From contig CM075651.1 of the NCBI GenBank assembly GCA_037953625.1, positions 163,937,501 through 164,001,500 on the forward strand: 64,000 nt of DNA, given 5' to 3'. Shown piece by piece: positions 62,119 through 64,000 of the stretch. This DNA is from Crotalaria pallida (Eukaryota; Streptophyta; Magnoliopsida; Fabales; Fabaceae). The position numbers and the translations under genes are program-made. How positions within the stretch are numbered: position 1 is the first letter of the stretch; each line of letters opens with the position of its first letter. The notes below the pieces were generated by a model. That model ran no database searches, was not told the DNA's origin, and worked only from the letters and a program-made list of their open reading frames with translations.

Positions 62119-62986
62119 TAAATTTCCTTCAAATGACCCAGATCATTATAGTTACGCATTAATAATAAACAATGAAAATTATCAATCTATAATGTCTCTT
62201 TAATTTATATATATATGTATATGTATATGTATGTATCTATATATGTACATGTGTATATATATTTGTGTTAATATATCTTTTATGGTATCGTATTTACAAT
62301 TTTAAAAAATTCTCATATCTGTATTGTATCGTATCCGTGTCATACTAAGTATCGAGATTTTATAAGATGTCATTTGAGATAAGCTTTTCTCTCCACCTAC
62401 TAAATTCAAATCTATAAATCACTTTACAACATTTTTTTATCCTTAAATATAGGTCAAATATAATCTCCAACCAATATACTAAATAATTTAAAGCAAATAT
62501 TCCCCCAATATGTTCAATTCATTTCATTAACCCTCCATATCAAAAGATTTTTTAATTTTTTTTTACTTTTTTCATGATAATGATTACGTGAATCTAGATA
62601 ATATTTAATTTTAAACAAAGGTAATTTAGAATTGTGGACACTTTTTTTTAACTAATTATTTTAATTTATGTGAGTAAGTTAAGAGTGACTTTTTTTTCAC
62701 AAAAAAAAAATAAAAGTGATTTTTTTATTGAAATTAAAAATAACTTATAAATAAGTTAAAAAAATAACTCAATATCAATATTTAAATAAATATATATAAG
62801 GCTCATATATCATATAGTCATGTTCTGAATCAATATATTAATTCCATATTCAATGCGTTGTTTTCTACTATTTTGTAATGAAAAATTCTATTTGCAATGC
62901 TGCTTGTATATATTAAATGGTTTATGAAACATTGTAAAATTTGGCATAATTTATTACTCCCTCTCTTCACTTTTACCTAATTTATA
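62119..62986. other. AT-rich spacer, no gene
   Basis: A (TATG)n-like microsatellite at about 62200-62265, then AT-rich sequence. No gene. Confidence 0.55.
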
Positions 62987-63261
62987 CTCCATCCGGTTTT
63001 ATTTATTAAACCTTTTTTATGTTTTTTATTCCCACTAAGAAAAATTGTTAAATTTGTTAATGTATTAGAAATGTAAAAATTTGATATACTTTTTCAAAAC
63101 TACTCCTATAATTATTATTAGAACTCTAAAAAAATTTGACTTAATAGGAGTATTTGTGAAAAAAAAAAGTAATTAAATGCTATTGAAAATTGAAATGAGG
63201 TCTTATAAATAAAATCAAAATAAAAACTCCAAAAAGATCTTATAAATAGGACCAAAGAGAG
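62987..63261. repeat. Stowaway-like MITE, family C
   Basis: A 275-bp element with TA on both sides. Left CTCCATCCGGTTTTATTTAT, right 'ataaataggaccaaagagag'. Interior matches 31615-31886. Confidence 0.85.
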
Positions 63262-63284
63262 TACAGATTAAGAAAAGTAACTAT

Positions 63285-63515
63285 TACTCTCAAATTTATC
63301 AAAAAACATATTGTCATTCCAAAGTTACCGCCCTAATTAAATTTTTCAACTTTATTCATCTATCTCTTTATTGTCATTATTATCATATTACTCTTATATA
63401 ATTATGAGGGTGTATTTGAAATAAACTCTTTAATGCTGCCTAGATATTTTAAAACGATTTATAAAAAGGACAATAAATCTACCAAAATAGTGACTTACAA
63501 TAAGGGACAAAAGGA
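63285..63515. repeat. Stowaway-like MITE, family G copy 2
   Basis: Inverted relative of 47492-47740 ('aataaactctttaatgctgcc', 'accaaaatagtgactta', end 'gggacaaaaggag'). The 63-codon frame at 63433 begins inside it and is not a gene. 63516-64000 shows nothing further. Confidence 0.6.
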
Positions 63516-64000
63516 GTATATATACGAGAGATTCGTTAACGCCAAGTTAAATTATATAAACTCTTATATCATTAATAACTTTTTATACAATGTTAATTTC
63601 AATAATACTGCTGGTGATTTATAACTATATGTTATTTCGATCATTTATGTTAAATTTGATAAAATTTAAACATTATTAAATATATATATCCAAATAGTTT
63701 TATTTTCACCTACTTTTTAGACATATATTTTTTAAATTTTCACGTATATAAACGAAGTATTAAATGATTTTGAATTTTTCGTAAAATTTTATATAAATGA
63801 TTTATATGATAAGAACTTTCAATTTAAGGTTGATTCGATTCAATTTGATTCGGTGCAAAAATTGGTGTAATTTAATTTAGTATAATATATATACACAATA
63901 AACTATCGAGAAGGTTATTTAGAAATTTATTTGTAGAGATTAAAAGACATAGAAATTTACCGACGGAGTTTAGTTCAGTTAGTATAAAACCTCAACTGAA

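Overview
Nuclear DNA of a flowering plant. It is AT-rich (roughly two-thirds A+T by eye), has small exons with GT-AG introns, and its spacers are packed with MITEs, SINEs, foldback elements and a Helitron. The proteins and the repeat style point to a eudicot, probably a legume; that placement is an inference and cannot be proved from sequence alone. There are no bacterial, organellar, rRNA, tRNA or CRISPR features.

Four multi-exon genes could be rebuilt completely, with phases that agree at every junction. Two are choline/ethanolamine kinase paralogs in direct orientation: CK1 (3057-6736, + strand, 363 aa) and CK2 (25323-30396, + strand, 357 aa). They have the same seven coding exons and are separated by about 18.6 kb of transposon debris. 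CK2 converges on an SDR-family oxidoreductase (31148-38015, - strand, 10 coding exons, 321 aa, one GC-AG intron). Next on the same strand is a type I inositol-polyphosphate 5-phosphatase (39029-46796, - strand, 11 coding exons, 653 aa). Its intron 7 carries an antisense Ty1-copia remnant, and its last intron can give an alternative C-terminus. A fifth, weaker gene (57130-57408, + strand, 92 aa) encodes a small acidic protein with a DLN-type repression motif.

Layout: 1-2.2 kb MITEs; 2.4-6.8 kb CK1; 7-25 kb repeats (hAT-type MITEs, a 1.15-kb palindrome-rich foldback element, SINE, a 668-bp retroposon, Stowaway MITEs); 25.2-30.4 kb CK2; 31.1-38.0 kb SDR gene with nested Tourist/Stowaway elements in an intron; 36.7-37.1 kb second foldback element; 39.0-46.8 kb phosphatase; 47-56.5 kb SINEs and MITEs; 56.5-58.3 kb the small acidic gene between two MITE ends; 58.5-61.25 kb a composite Helitron carrying a piece of an ATG8 gene; 61.3-64 kb a broken coding fragment, a SINE and more MITEs.

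The genes do not form one pathway. The kinases make phosphocholine/phosphoethanolamine for membrane lipids and the phosphatase acts on inositol-phosphate/phosphoinositide signals, so both touch lipid metabolism, but the linkage looks incidental. The most unusual content is among the mobile elements: the ATG8-carrying Helitron with inverted ends, two related foldback elements built from short palindromic words, and a short miR319/159-like hairpin next to the Helitron end.
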